Source: Psychromonas sp. B3M02 (GTDB lineage: Bacteria; Pseudomonadota; Gammaproteobacteria; Enterobacterales; Psychromonadaceae). From it: a DNA stretch of 64,000 bases. The stretch's first letter is position 1, and every line of letters begins with the position of its first letter. Of this stretch, positions 7,935 to 17,792 are shown one piece after another. Position numbers and translations under genes: made by a program. Where the stretch lies: the NCBI RefSeq assembly GCF_003318165.1, contig NZ_QOCB01000100.1, positions 1 to 64,000 of the forward strand, given 5' to 3'. Under the pieces are notes generated by a model. It saw only the letters and a list, made by a program, of their open reading frames with translations. It was not told where the DNA came from and made no database searches.

Positions 7935-9206
7935 TTAGCTAATCTTAATACGGTTATCTGCAGAGTAGATAGCCGTATAATAAACACTTAAAACAGCCAC
8001 TAAACACAACGCAAATAACATCTCTTTCCCCAAGGCAATAAACAACACTAAACAGGTTACACTAGCAATCATAGCTAAATACTTTCCTTTACCTGTTAAT
8101 AACTTCACGCCTGCAATACCCGCCGCTAAGTAAATTAAGATAAATAAACCATTCGCATAAGCGATCAGATTATCTATTGCTAACTGCATTGAGTCTGCAA
8201 CCAACAACATACTTAAACATAACACGACAGCAAAGCTTAATCCCCAGTAAGCAACCTTGTGTGAGTTAATAGATTGGAATGAACTGTGGATCTGTTGTTG
8301 TTTTGCCATACTTTGTAATAAACGAGAAAATCCTACAAAATATAAACTGACAGAGATAAAGCAGGTACAAAACCCTACTAGGTTCACTAATAGATAACCT
8401 TTACTGCCTAAGCTTGCTTCAACAAGGTGTACTACAGAGTTTAAGTTCTTCTCTTGATCACCATAAAACCCCATCTTCAATAAACTAATACTAATCAAGG
8501 CGTACACCACAAGCGCAATAGTGATACCGATAAAAATAGTTAATGGGAAATCACGTTCAGGATGCCTAAAGTCATCAGCAATATGGGTGATTGCTTCTAT
8601 ACCTAAAAAGCACCACAGAATAAAGGTAGCTGTTAATGCGACTTTACTTACACTAAATTCAGAAGTAGGTAAGGGTAAGTTTTGTTGTAACTGCACATCT
8701 ACCGATGCAAATAATAAAGTACTAACAATCACCACACTTAATACGGATTGAATAATCGCAGCGGTCTTTAAGCCTAATAAATTAATTACAAATACTAAGC
8801 ATAAAATACCAATCGCAATCATTAAGCGGTAATCAACAACCTCACTCAGTAATTTCATTTCAACTAACGCATTTTGTAAAAAGTTGGCTGCTGTAATAGT
8901 GATCACTGGAGTGCCCAATGCCACCACCCAAATAAATAACCAACTCACTAACCGCCCACTTCGTTCTCCAAATGCTTGCTGTACATAATAAGCAGTACCA
9001 CCGGCATGAGGGTAAAACTTACCAAGCTGTGCAAAGGTGAAAACAATTGGGGCAATTAATACCCCCATAATCGCCCACGCTAATAATGACCAACTACCAG
9101 ATACTTGTGAGGCAATAGCAGGAATAATAAAGACACCAGACCCCAATAAAGCAGACACCAAGATAGCAACGCCTTGCATTACCGATAATTTTTCTGATTT
9201 TGCCAT
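7935..9206 (-). CDS. yjeH: APC-superfamily amino-acid transporter, YjeH-like
   Basis: A 423-residue inner-membrane protein with about 12 hydrophobic segments. The first segment carries the APC-type substrate and cation site (LLGSGVFIIPA, about 20-30), and HAGGTAYYVQQAFG (66-79) matches the loop after TM2 in YjeH. E. coli YjeH (418 residues) exports methionine and branched-chain amino acids, and this protein aligns with it in length and motif order. The exact substrate is inferred only, and other APC exporters are possible. The start follows an AGGATGAG site. It converges with nfuA. Confidence 0.72.
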   Translation of the reverse strand: MAKSEKLSVMQGVAILVSALLGSGVFIIPAIASQVSGSWSLLAWAIMGVLIAPIVFTFAQLGKFYPHAGGTAYYVQQAFGERSGRLVSWLFIWVVALGTPVITITAANFLQNALVEMKLLSEVVDYRLMIAIGILCLVFVINLLGLKTAAIIQSVLSVVIVSTLLFASVDVQLQQNLPLPTSEFSVSKVALTATFILWCFLGIEAITHIADDFRHPERDFPLTIFIGITIALVVYALISISLLKMGFYGDQEKNLNSVVHLVEASLGSKGYLLVNLVGFCTCFISVSLYFVGFSRLLQSMAKQQQIHSSFQSINSHKVAYWGLSFAVVLCLSMLLVADSMQLAIDNLIAYANGLFILIYLAAGIAGVKLLTGKGKYLAMIASVTCLVLFIALGKEMLFALCLVAVLSVYYTAIYSADNRIKIS

Positions 9207-9612
9207 TATTTACTCATCCTAGTTACACATTACATCTTGCGCACCGTTATAACCTAAGTAATAGAAAAGTTAAATAAAATAAAAATCAAAAGCTAAATCA
9301 CTTAATATTTAAGATAACAAGAGAATCTTCTATATTTCTTACGCTCAGCATAATAAATTTGTAAAAAACGTGCTGTTTGTCAAAATAACGCGAGCATTTT
9401 ATACACAAATACAGTAGAATGCGCCTCCCTCGCAAAATGATCCATCTAAAGCGAAGCAAAATATTCAGAGTAACACCTACTACGCGATTGATATCGCGAA
9501 AAGTTAATGGACCACGTTTAACAATTTTAGTTGTTAGGCTGATGTAGGTATAGGCTGAATTTAACGCACATTCGAGTAATGTGCAGCATTTTATAAACTC
9601 AAGAGGCCACTT
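9207..9612 (+). promoter_or_regulatory. Long leader and promoter region of deaD
   Basis: A 406-base region between divergent genes. A plausible sigma70-type pair is TTGTCA (9377-9382) and TATACA (9400-9405) with 17 bases between, which would give a leader of roughly 200 nucleotides. The leader can fold locally: CGCGA/TCGCG at 9483-9498, an AACAA/TTGTT hairpin near 9520-9537, and ACCTAC (9475-9480) complementary to GTAGGT (9544-9549). Long structured leaders are known for deaD/csdA in E. coli, where they take part in cold induction and autoregulation. Whether that holds here is inference. Confidence 0.45.
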
Positions 9613-11325
9613 ATGTCAGAGTCAGAAAACCAAGTAGCAGGACCAACTTTCCAAGATTTAAACTTACCAGAGTCAATCGTAAAAGTTGTTACTGAAATGG
9701 GTTACGAATCACCATCTCCAATTCAAGCACAAACTATCCCGCACCTATTAAACGGTGAAGACGTATTAGGTCTTGCACAAACAGGTACAGGTAAAACAGC
9801 GGCATTCGCATTACCATTATTAGCTAATATCGATGTATCTAAAAACCATCCACAAGTATTGGTTTTAGCACCAACACGTGAATTAGCAATCCAAGTAGCA
9901 GAAGCATTCCAATCGTACTCACGTCATCTACGTGGTTTCCACGTTATGCCTATCTACGGTGGTCAAAGCTACAACATTCAGTTCAAACAATTAGCTCGTG
10001 GACCACAAGTTGTTGTTGGTACACCTGGTCGTATAATGGACCACCTGAAACGTAAAACGTTAGACCTTTCAAACCTGCAAGCATTAGTATTAGATGAAGC
10101 AGATGAAATGTTACGTATGGGTTTCATTGATGATGTAGAAACGATCATGAAAGAGATGCCAGAAAAGCGCCAAACAGCGCTTTTCTCAGCAACAATGCCT
10201 GATCAAATTAAACGCATTACTAAGCGTTACATGAACAACCCAACAGAAGTTAAGATCAAAGCAAAAACATCAACGGTTTCAAACATTGAACAAAAATGTT
10301 GGATCGTACGTGGTGTAAACAAGCTAGATGCATTAACACGTATGTTAGAAACTGAAGAGTTTGATGGTGTCATCATCTTTGCTCGTACTAAAACAGCAAC
10401 AGTTGAATTAGCTGAACGTTTAGAAGCACGCGGTTACCGCAGTGCTGCACTAAACGGTGATATGAACCAACAAACACGTGAACGCGCAATTGCACGTCTT
10501 AAATCAGGTAGCCTAGACATTCTAGTAGCAACTGATGTTGCAGCACGTGGTCTAGACGTTGAGCGTATCAGCCTAGTAGTAAACTACGATATCCCAACAG
10601 ATACTGAATCTTACGTTCACCGTATCGGTCGTACTGGTCGTGCTGGCCGTACTGGTAAAGCAATCTTATTTGCTGCACCACGTGAGCGTCGTTTATTACA
10701 AGCAATTGAACGTGCAACTCGCCAACCAATTACTATTATGGACTTACCAACACGTGATGAAGTAACACAAACACGTATTGATAACTTCCAAAAGCAATTG
10801 TTCTCTGTATGTGAAAGTGAAGACTTAACGTTCTTCCGTACATTGTTCGAACAAATTCAAAATAACACTGATCTTGATGATTTAGATCTTGCTGCTGCAT
10901 TATTACTAATGGCGCAAAAAGAGAAACCATTGCAACCAGTAGAAGAAAAATTTGTTGAGCCACGTAGCAATGACCGTGAATTCTCTCGTGGTGATCGCCC
11001 TCGTCGTGACCGTAATGATCGTTCTCGTGGTGACCGTCCAGATCGTTCACGTAGCGAAGACAAACCACGTGGTCGTGGCCGCCCTACTGACGTTGAACTA
11101 GAAATGTTCCGTTTAGATGTAGGTCGTGAGCACGGTGTACAAGTTAAAAACATCGTAGGTGCAATCGCAAACGAAGCAAACATCAATAGTCGCTTCATTG
11201 GTGATATTCGTCTAAACAACGATCACTCAACGATTGAATTACCAAAAGGTATGCCAGCTGAAACACTAACGCATTTAAAAAATGTACAAGTGTGTAAACG
11301 CCCACTAAACCTTAAAAAATGCTAA
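9613..11325 (+). CDS. deaD: DEAD-box ATP-dependent RNA helicase DeaD (CsdA)
   Basis: A 570-residue cold-shock type RNA helicase that unwinds structured RNA during ribosome assembly and mRNA turnover. Motifs in order: Q motif around 12-40, motif I AQTGTGKT (55-62), PTREL (87-91), DEAD (161-164), SAT (192-194) and HRIGRTGRAGR near 335. A basic Arg/Asp-rich linker (about 450-490, repeats of GDRPRRDR type) precedes a DbpA-type RNA-binding domain (about 495-565), and the protein ends with a short tail after it. This architecture separates DeaD from RhlB, RhlE and SrmB. The protein is somewhat shorter than E. coli DeaD (629), mainly in the C-terminal tail. A strong terminator follows at 11344. Confidence 0.95.
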   Translation: MSESENQVAGPTFQDLNLPESIVKVVTEMGYESPSPIQAQTIPHLLNGEDVLGLAQTGTGKTAAFALPLLANIDVSKNHPQVLVLAPTRELAIQVAEAFQSYSRHLRGFHVMPIYGGQSYNIQFKQLARGPQVVVGTPGRIMDHLKRKTLDLSNLQALVLDEADEMLRMGFIDDVETIMKEMPEKRQTALFSATMPDQIKRITKRYMNNPTEVKIKAKTSTVSNIEQKCWIVRGVNKLDALTRMLETEEFDGVIIFARTKTATVELAERLEARGYRSAALNGDMNQQTRERAIARLKSGSLDILVATDVAARGLDVERISLVVNYDIPTDTESYVHRIGRTGRAGRTGKAILFAAPRERRLLQAIERATRQPITIMDLPTRDEVTQTRIDNFQKQLFSVCESEDLTFFRTLFEQIQNNTDLDDLDLAAALLLMAQKEKPLQPVEEKFVEPRSNDREFSRGDRPRRDRNDRSRGDRPDRSRSEDKPRGRGRPTDVELEMFRLDVGREHGVQVKNIVGAIANEANINSRFIGDIRLNNDHSTIELPKGMPAETLTHLKNVQVCKRPLNLKKC

Positions 11326-11343
11326 TCCATTAGGCATTAACGG

Positions 11344-11368
11344 AAAGGAGGCTTAGGCCTCCTTTTTT
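11344..11368 (+). terminator. Rho-independent terminator of deaD
   Basis: Arms AAAGGAGGC and GCCTCCTTT (9 bp) with loop TTAG, followed by a T-run to 11368. It lies 19 bases past the deaD stop codon. Confidence 0.92.
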
Positions 11369-11416
11369 GTATCTGAAATTTGACCCGTCCTAAATAAGAC
11401 TATCGCCTTAAGACAA

Positions 11417-11450
11417 TAAAAAAGGCCGGGAACCTGAGTAACCGACCTTT
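11417..11450 (-). terminator. Rho-independent terminator of glmU
   Basis: On the minus strand, arms AAAGGTCGG and CCGGCCTTT pair with one G-U wobble, followed by a T-run (plus-strand A-run 11418-11423). It lies 24 bases beyond the glmU stop codon. Confidence 0.82.
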
Positions 11451-11473
11451 CTAGACCATCATTAAGATGAGAT

Positions 11474-12835
11474 TTATTTTTTCTTAACTGGGCGTTTCCA
11501 ACCGTCGATATTTCGTTGCTTAGTACGTGAAATACATAATGCATTATCAGGTACATCATTAACCACTGTCGTTCCTGCACCTGTTGTCGCACCATGACCA
11601 ATTGTCACTGGAGCAACAATTTGGCAATCACTTCCCACAAATACATCATTGCCAATGATAGTTTGATGCTTATTCGCACCATCATAATTACAAGTGATCA
11701 CACCAGCACCCACATTAACACCACTACCTACTTGGCTATCACCAATGTAGCTTAGATGTCCGCACTTAGTGCCTTCGCCTAATGACGACTTCTTCACTTC
11801 AACAAAGTTACCAATATGTACTTCGTTTGCTATCTCTGTATCAGGGCGAATTCGAGCAAATGGACCAATTGATGCGTTTTCGCCAATGTTTGCACCTTCA
11901 ATGATAGAGTTAGCTTTGATTTCTGTATTATCAGCAATAGTACAATTAGTTAAGATACAACCTGCGCCAATTTTAACGCCATAACCTAGACTGACTTTAC
12001 CTTCGATAATAACGTTGATATCAATATCTACATCTTGACCGCAGGTTAACTCACCACGTAGGTCAAAACGGCTTGGGTCACGCAACATCACACCACTTAA
12101 CAGTAGTTGATTTGCTTTATCAGCTTGATATGCACGCTCTAGGTTAGCCAGTTGCAAACGGTTATTTACCCCTTCCACTTCAAATGCATTTTCTGGTTGA
12201 ACCGTTTCAATGGATAACCCTTCTTGATAAGCCATCTGGATAATATCCGTTAAGTAAAATTCACCCGCAGCATTGTTATTAGATAACGCTGGCAACCAAC
12301 GATTTAACGCATCGGCATCAGCCACTAAAATACCCGTATTAACTTCATTAATGGCTAATTGCTCCGGGTTAGCATCTTTTTGCTCTACAATCCCAACTAC
12401 TTGGCCATTAGCACGTTCGATACGACCGTAACCTGTTGGGTCATCTAATTTAATGGTTAATAAACCAATACCGCCAGCAGGTTGAATATCCACTAATTTG
12501 GCTAACGTTGTTTCAGATAATAAAGGCACATCACCGTAAACGATTAAAATTTTCTCGCCTGAGTTGAAGTGCGGTTGTGCCATTTGCATTGCATGGCCAG
12601 TTCCCAACTGCTCAGTTTGCTCAATCCAATTTAAACGAGCATCTTGAATATTTTGTTTCATGATGTCTCCACCATGACCATATATTAAGTGAATGTTATC
12701 AGCACCAATTCCTTTAACCGTATCAATAACATGTTGCACCATTGGCTTATCTGCAATTTTATGAAGTACTTTAGGTAGGAGAGAGCACATGCGTGTGCCT
12801 TTGCCAGCAGCAAGAATAACAACACTTAACGACAT
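11474..12835 (-). CDS. glmU: Bifunctional GlcNAc-1-P uridyltransferase/glucosamine-1-P acetyltransferase GlmU
   Basis: A 453-residue cytoplasmic enzyme making UDP-GlcNAc for peptidoglycan and LPS. The N-terminal pyrophosphorylase domain opens with LAAGKGTRM (8-16), the nucleotide-binding loop. The C-terminal domain (about 250-430) is a left-handed beta-helix built from hexapeptide repeats that carries acetyl-CoA transfer to glucosamine-1-P. The start at 12835 was preferred over the frame's first ATG 33 bases upstream because it matches GlmU length (E. coli 456), gives the canonical start and has an AAGG site. Here it stands alone and is not next to the atp operon or glmS within this window. 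Confidence 0.96.
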   Translation of the reverse strand: MSLSVVILAAGKGTRMCSLLPKVLHKIADKPMVQHVIDTVKGIGADNIHLIYGHGGDIMKQNIQDARLNWIEQTEQLGTGHAMQMAQPHFNSGEKILIVYGDVPLLSETTLAKLVDIQPAGGIGLLTIKLDDPTGYGRIERANGQVVGIVEQKDANPEQLAINEVNTGILVADADALNRWLPALSNNNAAGEFYLTDIIQMAYQEGLSIETVQPENAFEVEGVNNRLQLANLERAYQADKANQLLLSGVMLRDPSRFDLRGELTCGQDVDIDINVIIEGKVSLGYGVKIGAGCILTNCTIADNTEIKANSIIEGANIGENASIGPFARIRPDTEIANEVHIGNFVEVKKSSLGEGTKCGHLSYIGDSQVGSGVNVGAGVITCNYDGANKHQTIIGNDVFVGSDCQIVAPVTIGHGATTGAGTTVVNDVPDNALCISRTKQRNIDGWKRPVKKK

Positions 12836-12921
12836 AATAGAAACCTTAATATCTGAAGAATAAAACATTATTTTAACGGAGTTTTAGATAAGAACGTATA
12901 AGAAAAGTAGTTGTTTAAGAG

Positions 12922-12944
12922 ATTAGCCTCAGATAGAGGCTAAT
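12922..12944. other. Stem-loop downstream of the arginine-module operon
   Basis: Perfect 9-bp arms ATTAGCCTC and GAGGCTAAT with a 5-base loop, 23 bases past the stop codon at 12967. No T-run follows on the minus strand, so it may be a weak terminator or a 3'-end stabiliser. Confidence 0.5.
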
Positions 12945-12966
12945 TTAAAGTAATCAACAAGAAAAA

Positions 12967-13818
12967 TTAAGTACGTCTAACAGGAAAGGTCATACAGTGT
13001 GGTCCGCCGCCGGTTTTTAAAATTTCAGTGGAATTTAATTCAAATACAGTGAAACCTCTGTCTCTCAGTGCTTGATTCACCTTGATATTAGTGGCTAATG
13101 AAATCACCTTTTTATTACCTAATGCCTGCAGGTTACAAAAGTGCTTAAATACGCCGGCTTCTTCAATCTTAATTAAATCGTAACCTGCTTTATCCAAATA
13201 CTCCTGAAAGGCTGTTGGCAAACCTTCGTAATAAGTGACTGCGGTTTTTTCACCAATAATATTAAAGATCATATCTAAATGCAGATACTCAGGTTTTGAT
13301 TGCACCGATAGCACTTGATAACCCAGTGGAGCTAATTGTGCTCTAATGCTCTCAATACCTTGTTCGTTAGAACGTTGTAGCACGCCTATGGCTAAGGTTT
13401 TATCGTCTAATTGCCAAAAATCACCGCCTTCAACTACACCTTCCTCACAAGTTGCAATCAAAGGTACACCTAACTCTCTCATTTTGGCGGCGTATTTTTG
13501 TGACTCTTCCTGCCTTACTTTTTCTTTAAAGCGACCTAGGACATAACCTTCTTTTAAGTTAAAGCCAAAATCACGTGCAAACACTTGACTGTCTAAGGCT
13601 TTAGTTGCTTCTAGTAACTCTACTTTGACACCATTGCTTTCATAAATAGAGATAAGCTGCTGATGTTCTGCAGCACATTTTTCAAGGTCAATTTTTTGCC
13701 CTTGGTCTAGCCAGTCTTCGGCTATTTTATTAATAGGGTTCAGGTCAAGATGGGTAGGCGGGCATAGTAAAACTTGCTGCAATACACCAGTTGCCGATCT
13801 AACATAACATTGAGTCAT
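12967..13818 (-). CDS. Arginine deiminase/dimethylargininase-family hydrolase
   Basis: A 283-residue guanidine-modifying enzyme with the pentein fold, which hydrolyses the guanidino group of arginine or methylarginines to citrulline. The visible catalytic set is EGGDF (130-134), His180 in YLHLD and nucleophile Cys275 in GGGPHCM near the C-terminus; ARDF (81-84) fits the substrate-binding Asp region. At 283 residues it is much shorter than ArcA (about 410) and nearer to DDAH (about 255), so the substrate could be arginine or dimethylarginine. It is the last gene of a minus-strand operon behind ctlX (10-base gap) and an amino-acid ABC transporter. That context favours use of imported arginine-type substrates for nitrogen or carbon. 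Confidence 0.8.
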   Translation of the reverse strand: MTQCYVRSATGVLQQVLLCPPTHLDLNPINKIAEDWLDQGQKIDLEKCAAEHQQLISIYESNGVKVELLEATKALDSQVFARDFGFNLKEGYVLGRFKEKVRQEESQKYAAKMRELGVPLIATCEEGVVEGGDFWQLDDKTLAIGVLQRSNEQGIESIRAQLAPLGYQVLSVQSKPEYLHLDMIFNIIGEKTAVTYYEGLPTAFQEYLDKAGYDLIKIEEAGVFKHFCNLQALGNKKVISLATNIKVNQALRDRGFTVFELNSTEILKTGGGPHCMTFPVRRT

Positions 13819-13828
13819 AACACTCCCT

Positions 13829-14758
13829 TTATTTTGTACGTCGTTTCAGATGAACTCCTGCTAACATACAACGTACTGAACCACCTGCTAATTCAATGGT
13901 TGGAATTGAGATTGGCAGTAACATGGCTGATTTTTCAATGGTCGTAATTTGTGCTGCTTTTAATACGTCATAAGCTTTCTGCGATAAAGCCAAAACAGAC
14001 TTACCATCAGCATTAGTTAGCTCTAGCGCATTACCTGCAAATTGATCAATTTGTTCAAAGCTTAAATCAATCACCTCTCGGCCACTCTCTTCAAGGCGTA
14101 ACTTAATTTCAGCTCGGCGCTCATGGTCAACAATCATATCCAAACAAACCATCGCATAATCAGTACCAATCGCCATCATGACGTTGGTGTGGTAAATCGG
14201 CGTACCATTTTTATCTGCACTTTCAAAAGCCATCGGCTCATAACCAAACATGGTACAAAACCTTTCTAAACAAATGTCATTAGCACGGTTAGATTTAGCC
14301 GTATAAGCAACACGCTCAATATGGTCTAATACCATCGCACCAGTTCCTTCGAGGAAGATATCATCCCATTCAAGACCTGAAAAATCGACCACTGACTGAA
14401 CACGATATTCACGCTTCAATAGTTCAATCACATCACTGCGGCGCTCTCTTCGTCTACTTGGTGAATACATAGAGTGAATCGCAATATTTCCACCTGAATG
14501 AGTTGAAAACCAATTATTGGGAAAAACACTATCTGGTGTTTCATTCTCTCCATAATCATTAAAGACATGGACTATCACGCCATTCGACTCTAATTTATCG
14601 ACCATTAAGTCGAACTCTTTTTTAGCTAAACCGCTAATATCCTTATCATCATTGTTAGTGATATTTTGAAACGCATTATCACGCGATGTTTCAGGATTTG
14701 AATAGAAATTCCAAGGGCAGATCATCACTACCGCATTAGGAGATTGAACTAATGACAT
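13829..14758 (-). CDS. ctlX: CtlX-type citrulline ureidohydrolase (pentein family)
   Basis: A 309-residue pentein-family protein matching the citrulline-utilisation hydrolases named CtlX, which hydrolyse citrulline to ornithine, CO2 and ammonia. Visible features: the N-terminal MICPWNFYSNPET, PDSVFPNNWFSTH (75-87), FLEGTG (135-140, Glu137), His190 in YHTNVM, and nucleophile Cys297 in GGSVRCM. It lies between an amino-acid ABC transporter ATPase and a second pentein hydrolase in one operon. If the downstream enzyme makes citrulline, CtlX would turn it into ornithine for the cyclodeaminase encoded upstream. The family is secure; the citrulline substrate is inferred from named homologues. Confidence 0.82.
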   Translation of the reverse strand: MSLVQSPNAVVMICPWNFYSNPETSRDNAFQNITNNDDKDISGLAKKEFDLMVDKLESNGVIVHVFNDYGENETPDSVFPNNWFSTHSGGNIAIHSMYSPSRRRERRSDVIELLKREYRVQSVVDFSGLEWDDIFLEGTGAMVLDHIERVAYTAKSNRANDICLERFCTMFGYEPMAFESADKNGTPIYHTNVMMAIGTDYAMVCLDMIVDHERRAEIKLRLEESGREVIDLSFEQIDQFAGNALELTNADGKSVLALSQKAYDVLKAAQITTIEKSAMLLPISIPTIELAGGSVRCMLAGVHLKRRTK

Positions 14759-14793
14759 TAATTACCTCATAAAATACAACAACATCTACAGGG

Positions 14794-15549
14794 TTATAGA
14801 ATGTTGGATAAGAACTTTTGTAACCTAGGATGATTCGCCACTGTGCCAAAGATGTTTTCAGGAATGTCATCAACAAGCAATGAACCGTCCTCCATAAACA
14901 ACACACGATCCGCCACTTCGTTGGCAAAGCCCATTTCATGGGTTACTACGATCATGGTCATCCCTTCTGCTGCTAATGACTTCATTACATCTAACACTTC
15001 ACCTACCATTTCAGGATCCAGTGCAGACGTTGGTTCATCAAATAACATCATGTCTGGTTTCATCGCTAAGGCTCTAGCAATTGCAACACGCTGTTGTTGA
15101 CCGCCCGATAGTTGCGCAGGGTAAACATCCATTTTTTCGGCTAAGCCCACACGTTTTAATAATGTTTGAGCTTCAGCGTCCACTTCACTTTTAGGCAGTT
15201 TAGAGACCTTAAGTGGCGCTAACATGACATTTTCTTTAACCGTTAGATGTGGAAAAAGATTAAAAGATTGGAATACCATGCCGACATTTTCACGCAACTT
15301 ATTAATATTGGTGCGATCGTCATACATATTCACACCATCCACGATGATATCGCCATCGGTAATGGTTTCTAATTGGTTTAAGGTTCTTAAAAATGTTGAT
15401 TTACCTGAGCCAGATGGCCCGATAATCACCACTACTTCACCACGTTTAATATTAGTAGTGACCTTCTTTAAGGCATGACAATTATTCGGATAGATTTTAT
15501 CGACATTAGCAGTGACTACCATGTCATGACCTTTATATGTATTAACCAT
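14794..15549 (-). CDS. Polar amino-acid ABC transporter, ATP-binding subunit (GlnQ/HisP type)
   Basis: A 251-residue ATPase that drives uptake of polar or basic amino acids. Walker A is GPSGSGKST (44-52), the signature is LSGGQQQR and Walker B is [13 protein letters not shown], all canonical. The start overlaps the end of the permease gene (stop at 15542), suggesting translational coupling; an internal ATG nine codons later is an alternative start. ctlX follows after 35 bases. Substrate is inferred from the catabolic genes in the operon: arginine, citrulline or ornithine are the leading candidates. Confidence 0.92.
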   Translation of the reverse strand: MVNTYKGHDMVVTANVDKIYPNNCHALKKVTTNIKRGEVVVIIGPSGSGKSTFLRTLNQLETITDGDIIVDGVNMYDDRTNINKLRENVGMVFQSFNLFPHLTVKENVMLAPLKVSKLPKSEVDAEAQTLLKRVGLAEKMDVYPAQLSGGQQQRVAIARALAMKPDMMLFDEPTSALDPEMVGEVLDVMKSLAAEGMTMIVVTHEMGFANEVADRVLFMEDGSLLVDDIPENIFGTVANHPRLQKFLSNIL

Positions 15550-16486
15550 TATTTGCTAACCTCTTTTCAATACGTTGAATTGCCCAAGATAAAGTTGATG
15601 TTAACAATAGGTATAAAGCAGCTACCGTAAACCACACCTCAAAAGTCGCAAAACTACCACTTACTACTTCACGCCCTGCTTTTGTTAAATCAGTAATAGA
15701 GATCACCGAGACCAATGAAGAGTCTTTTATTAAATTAATGAGCTGGCTAGCCATTGGTGGCAGTGTACGTTTAAAAGCTTGCGGTAAGATGACATACATC
15801 ATCGCCTTCGGATAAGTCATCCCCAAAGAGCGTGCAGCCTCCATTTGTCCAGGTGAAATTGATTGAATACCTGAGCGTAAAATCTCAGCGACATAAGCCC
15901 CTGTGAATACTGATAAGGCGACAATACCGGCAGTAAAACGTTCTAAATCAAAGACGGTACCGAGGAAGAAATAAACAATAAAAATCTGAACTAATAGCGG
16001 TGTGCCACGAATCACCTCCACATATAACAGAGATAAATTTTTGCTAAATGGATTATTAGAAATACGCATTAATGCCGCGACTAACCCAATAAATAGTGAG
16101 AAAAACAAAGAGATAACGGATATTTCAAGAGTGGTTAACAAACCTTCTATTAACACTCCCATTCTGACACTTTCTTGTCGAGCTAATAAGTCGCCTTCAA
16201 AAATAATATCACCATCGGACACTAAAAGCGTATCAGCATTGCTGATCACTCTATCTGGTTCGCCGTTATCATAGGTAATGGTTAAGCTGCTGTTATTAAT
16301 GCTAGCGCTACCATCTCCTTGGGCAATAATATCAACGGGAGAAGTATCAACAATATAGGGTAATACACGATGCCACTGCCAATTATAATTGATGGTTTGA
16401 GAAGCAGAATAAACTGCCGCAGCAAGTGCAAAAATAGTAATGACAAATAATATATGCCATTTAAGCCTGTGTGGTTGTTCTTTCAT
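15542..16486 (-). CDS. Polar amino-acid ABC transporter, permease subunit (HisM/GlnP type)
   Basis: A 314-residue inner-membrane permease. The first transmembrane segment (about 11-30) is followed by a periplasmic insert of about 75 residues, before the MetI-type core (about 105-310) with the EAA loop [13 protein letters not shown]. The single-permease arrangement implies a homodimeric channel, or two passes through one gene product, rather than a HisQ/HisM pair. The periplasmic insert is longer than in GlnP and resembles other larger amino-acid permeases. It sits between the binding protein and the ATPase in one operon. Confidence 0.9.
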   Translation of the reverse strand: MKEQPHRLKWHILFVITIFALAAAVYSASQTINYNWQWHRVLPYIVDTSPVDIIAQGDGSASINNSSLTITYDNGEPDRVISNADTLLVSDGDIIFEGDLLARQESVRMGVLIEGLLTTLEISVISLFFSLFIGLVAALMRISNNPFSKNLSLLYVEVIRGTPLLVQIFIVYFFLGTVFDLERFTAGIVALSVFTGAYVAEILRSGIQSISPGQMEAARSLGMTYPKAMMYVILPQAFKRTLPPMASQLINLIKDSSLVSVISITDLTKAGREVVSGSFATFEVWFTVAALYLLLTSTLSWAIQRIEKRLANNG

Positions 16487-16566
16487 AATTTCACCTGGAA
16501 AAGGGGAAGGAAAATCAACGCTATAACGCTAATTTTTTTAAATAATTACAGATTAATTGTGTTAAC

Positions 16567-16604
16567 GATGAGATCGCCCTTGATTTACAAAGGTAGATCT
16601 CATC
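16567..16604. other. Intercistronic stem-loop after the binding-protein gene
   Basis: Perfect 9-bp arms GATGAGATC and GATCTCATC enclose a 20-base loop, between the binding-protein stop (16620) and the permease start (16486). No T-run follows. Such stems after binding-protein genes often protect the upstream message and lower downstream expression; that role is inferred. Confidence 0.6.
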
Positions 16605-16619
16605 ATGAGGCAGTGATAC

Positions 16620-17417
16620 TTATTTAATTTGGCTTAACCAAGCGTCACTGTTAAACCACTTGTCATAAATGCGTTGGTAAGAACCATCACCTTTAGATTG
16701 TTTTAAGAAGTTATTTAAGAAGTTCAGCATATCTGGATCACCCTGTCTTACTGCCCAACCCAATGGCTCATAAGTAAACGGTTCAAGAATTGCTGAGGTT
16801 TTGCCTTTAGTTTGTGCAGCGTAAATAGAGATGAAAGGCATGTCATAAACCATTGCATCCGCTTTACCATTAACAACTTCTAAAGCTGCATCCGTTTCTG
16901 TTTCAAAAGCATTATATTGTGCATTGCGTAACATCTTTTTCACTGACTCTTCACCAGAAGTACCTAACTTACTTGCAACAATGTAATCAGCGCTATTTAA
17001 GTCTTTATAACTCAGGATTTTGCCTTTATGTTTTGGATTTAATAGAATCGCTTGGCCAACAGTAATGTAAGGGTCAGCAAAATTAACACGCATATTGCGT
17101 TTAGCGGTAATTGTCATCCCCGCCATAATCACATGACACTTATTGGTTAATAGAGCAGGGATAATACCGTCCCATGCTGTATTTACTGGTACATACTTAA
17201 CGCCCATTTGTTTGGCCATTAACTTACCAAGGTCAACATCAAAACCGATGTAATTACCATTTTTTGCTTTCATTTCAAATGGCATATAACCGGCATCAAA
17301 ACAGGCTCTTAATTCCCCAGACTCGCTAATATCGTCTAATGTATTAGCATTTGCTGCACCGATAGATAAGGCTAAGAATGATGTTGCAGAAGCTAACTTG
17401 ATCAGTTTGTTTTTCAT
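16620..17417 (-). CDS. Periplasmic amino-acid-binding protein (family 3)
   Basis: A 265-residue solute-binding protein with an N-terminal Sec signal peptide (hydrophobic LASATSFLALSIGAANA, cleavage near residue 24). The mature part starts with the family-3 pattern LDDISESGELRACFDAGYMPFEM and contains GFDVDLGKLMAKQMG and the GTSGEESVKK hinge region. It delivers substrate to the permease and ATPase encoded downstream. Substrate is inferred as arginine, citrulline or a related amino acid from the hydrolases in the operon. It is the first gene of the operon, so the promoter should lie in the 375-base region to its right. Confidence 0.9.
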   Translation of the reverse strand: MKNKLIKLASATSFLALSIGAANANTLDDISESGELRACFDAGYMPFEMKAKNGNYIGFDVDLGKLMAKQMGVKYVPVNTAWDGIIPALLTNKCHVIMAGMTITAKRNMRVNFADPYITVGQAILLNPKHKGKILSYKDLNSADYIVASKLGTSGEESVKKMLRNAQYNAFETETDAALEVVNGKADAMVYDMPFISIYAAQTKGKTSAILEPFTYEPLGWAVRQGDPDMLNFLNNFLKQSKGDGSYQRIYDKWFNSDAWLSQIK

Positions 17418-17792
17418 GCTTGTAATTCCCTCTATTATTTCAACATGGATAAGTAAAATAGGCTGAATGCCATTGTGGTCTTGCTAAACAGATACTAAAT
17501 AAGAGCAACAACCGCGCCAAAAAACAAAAACGACCTAATAATCAATAAAAACAGCCAAAAGAGACTTCACACCATTAAATATTACGACTAACGGTTAATA
17601 AAAAAACGACTTAACATAAAAATAATCACAGTAAATAAAATGCTTTTATTTTTATTATTTTACCATTGCTCAATAATGTAGCGGTCGCACCTTTAAAGTG
17701 CGTTTTTTATTCTTAACAATCGCTGTATTTGAATGTATGAATGGCAGAAACGTCATGCCTAATCCAACTATCGCCTAATCTCTCTGCTACTA
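17418..17792. other. Intergenic region between the amino-acid transporter operon and ornithine cyclodeaminase
   Basis: A 375-base, very AT-rich region. It should contain the promoter of the minus-strand transporter operon. The right half contains a plus-strand terminator-like hairpin (17686-17709) that serves no annotated plus-strand gene. No ORF of note was seen. Confidence 0.55.
17686..17709 (+). terminator. Orphan plus-strand terminator-like hairpin
   Basis: CGCAC and GTGCG arms around CTTTAAA, followed by TTTTTTAT. The T-run is on the plus strand only, yet both flanking genes are on the minus strand. It could end a short unannotated plus-strand RNA or be fortuitous. Confidence 0.45.

Noticed and set aside
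9037-9222. Short plus-strand frames inside the YjeH-like, GlmU and other genes
   Set aside because: They mirror real genes on the other strand, lack ribosome-binding sites and encode compositionally odd proteins.
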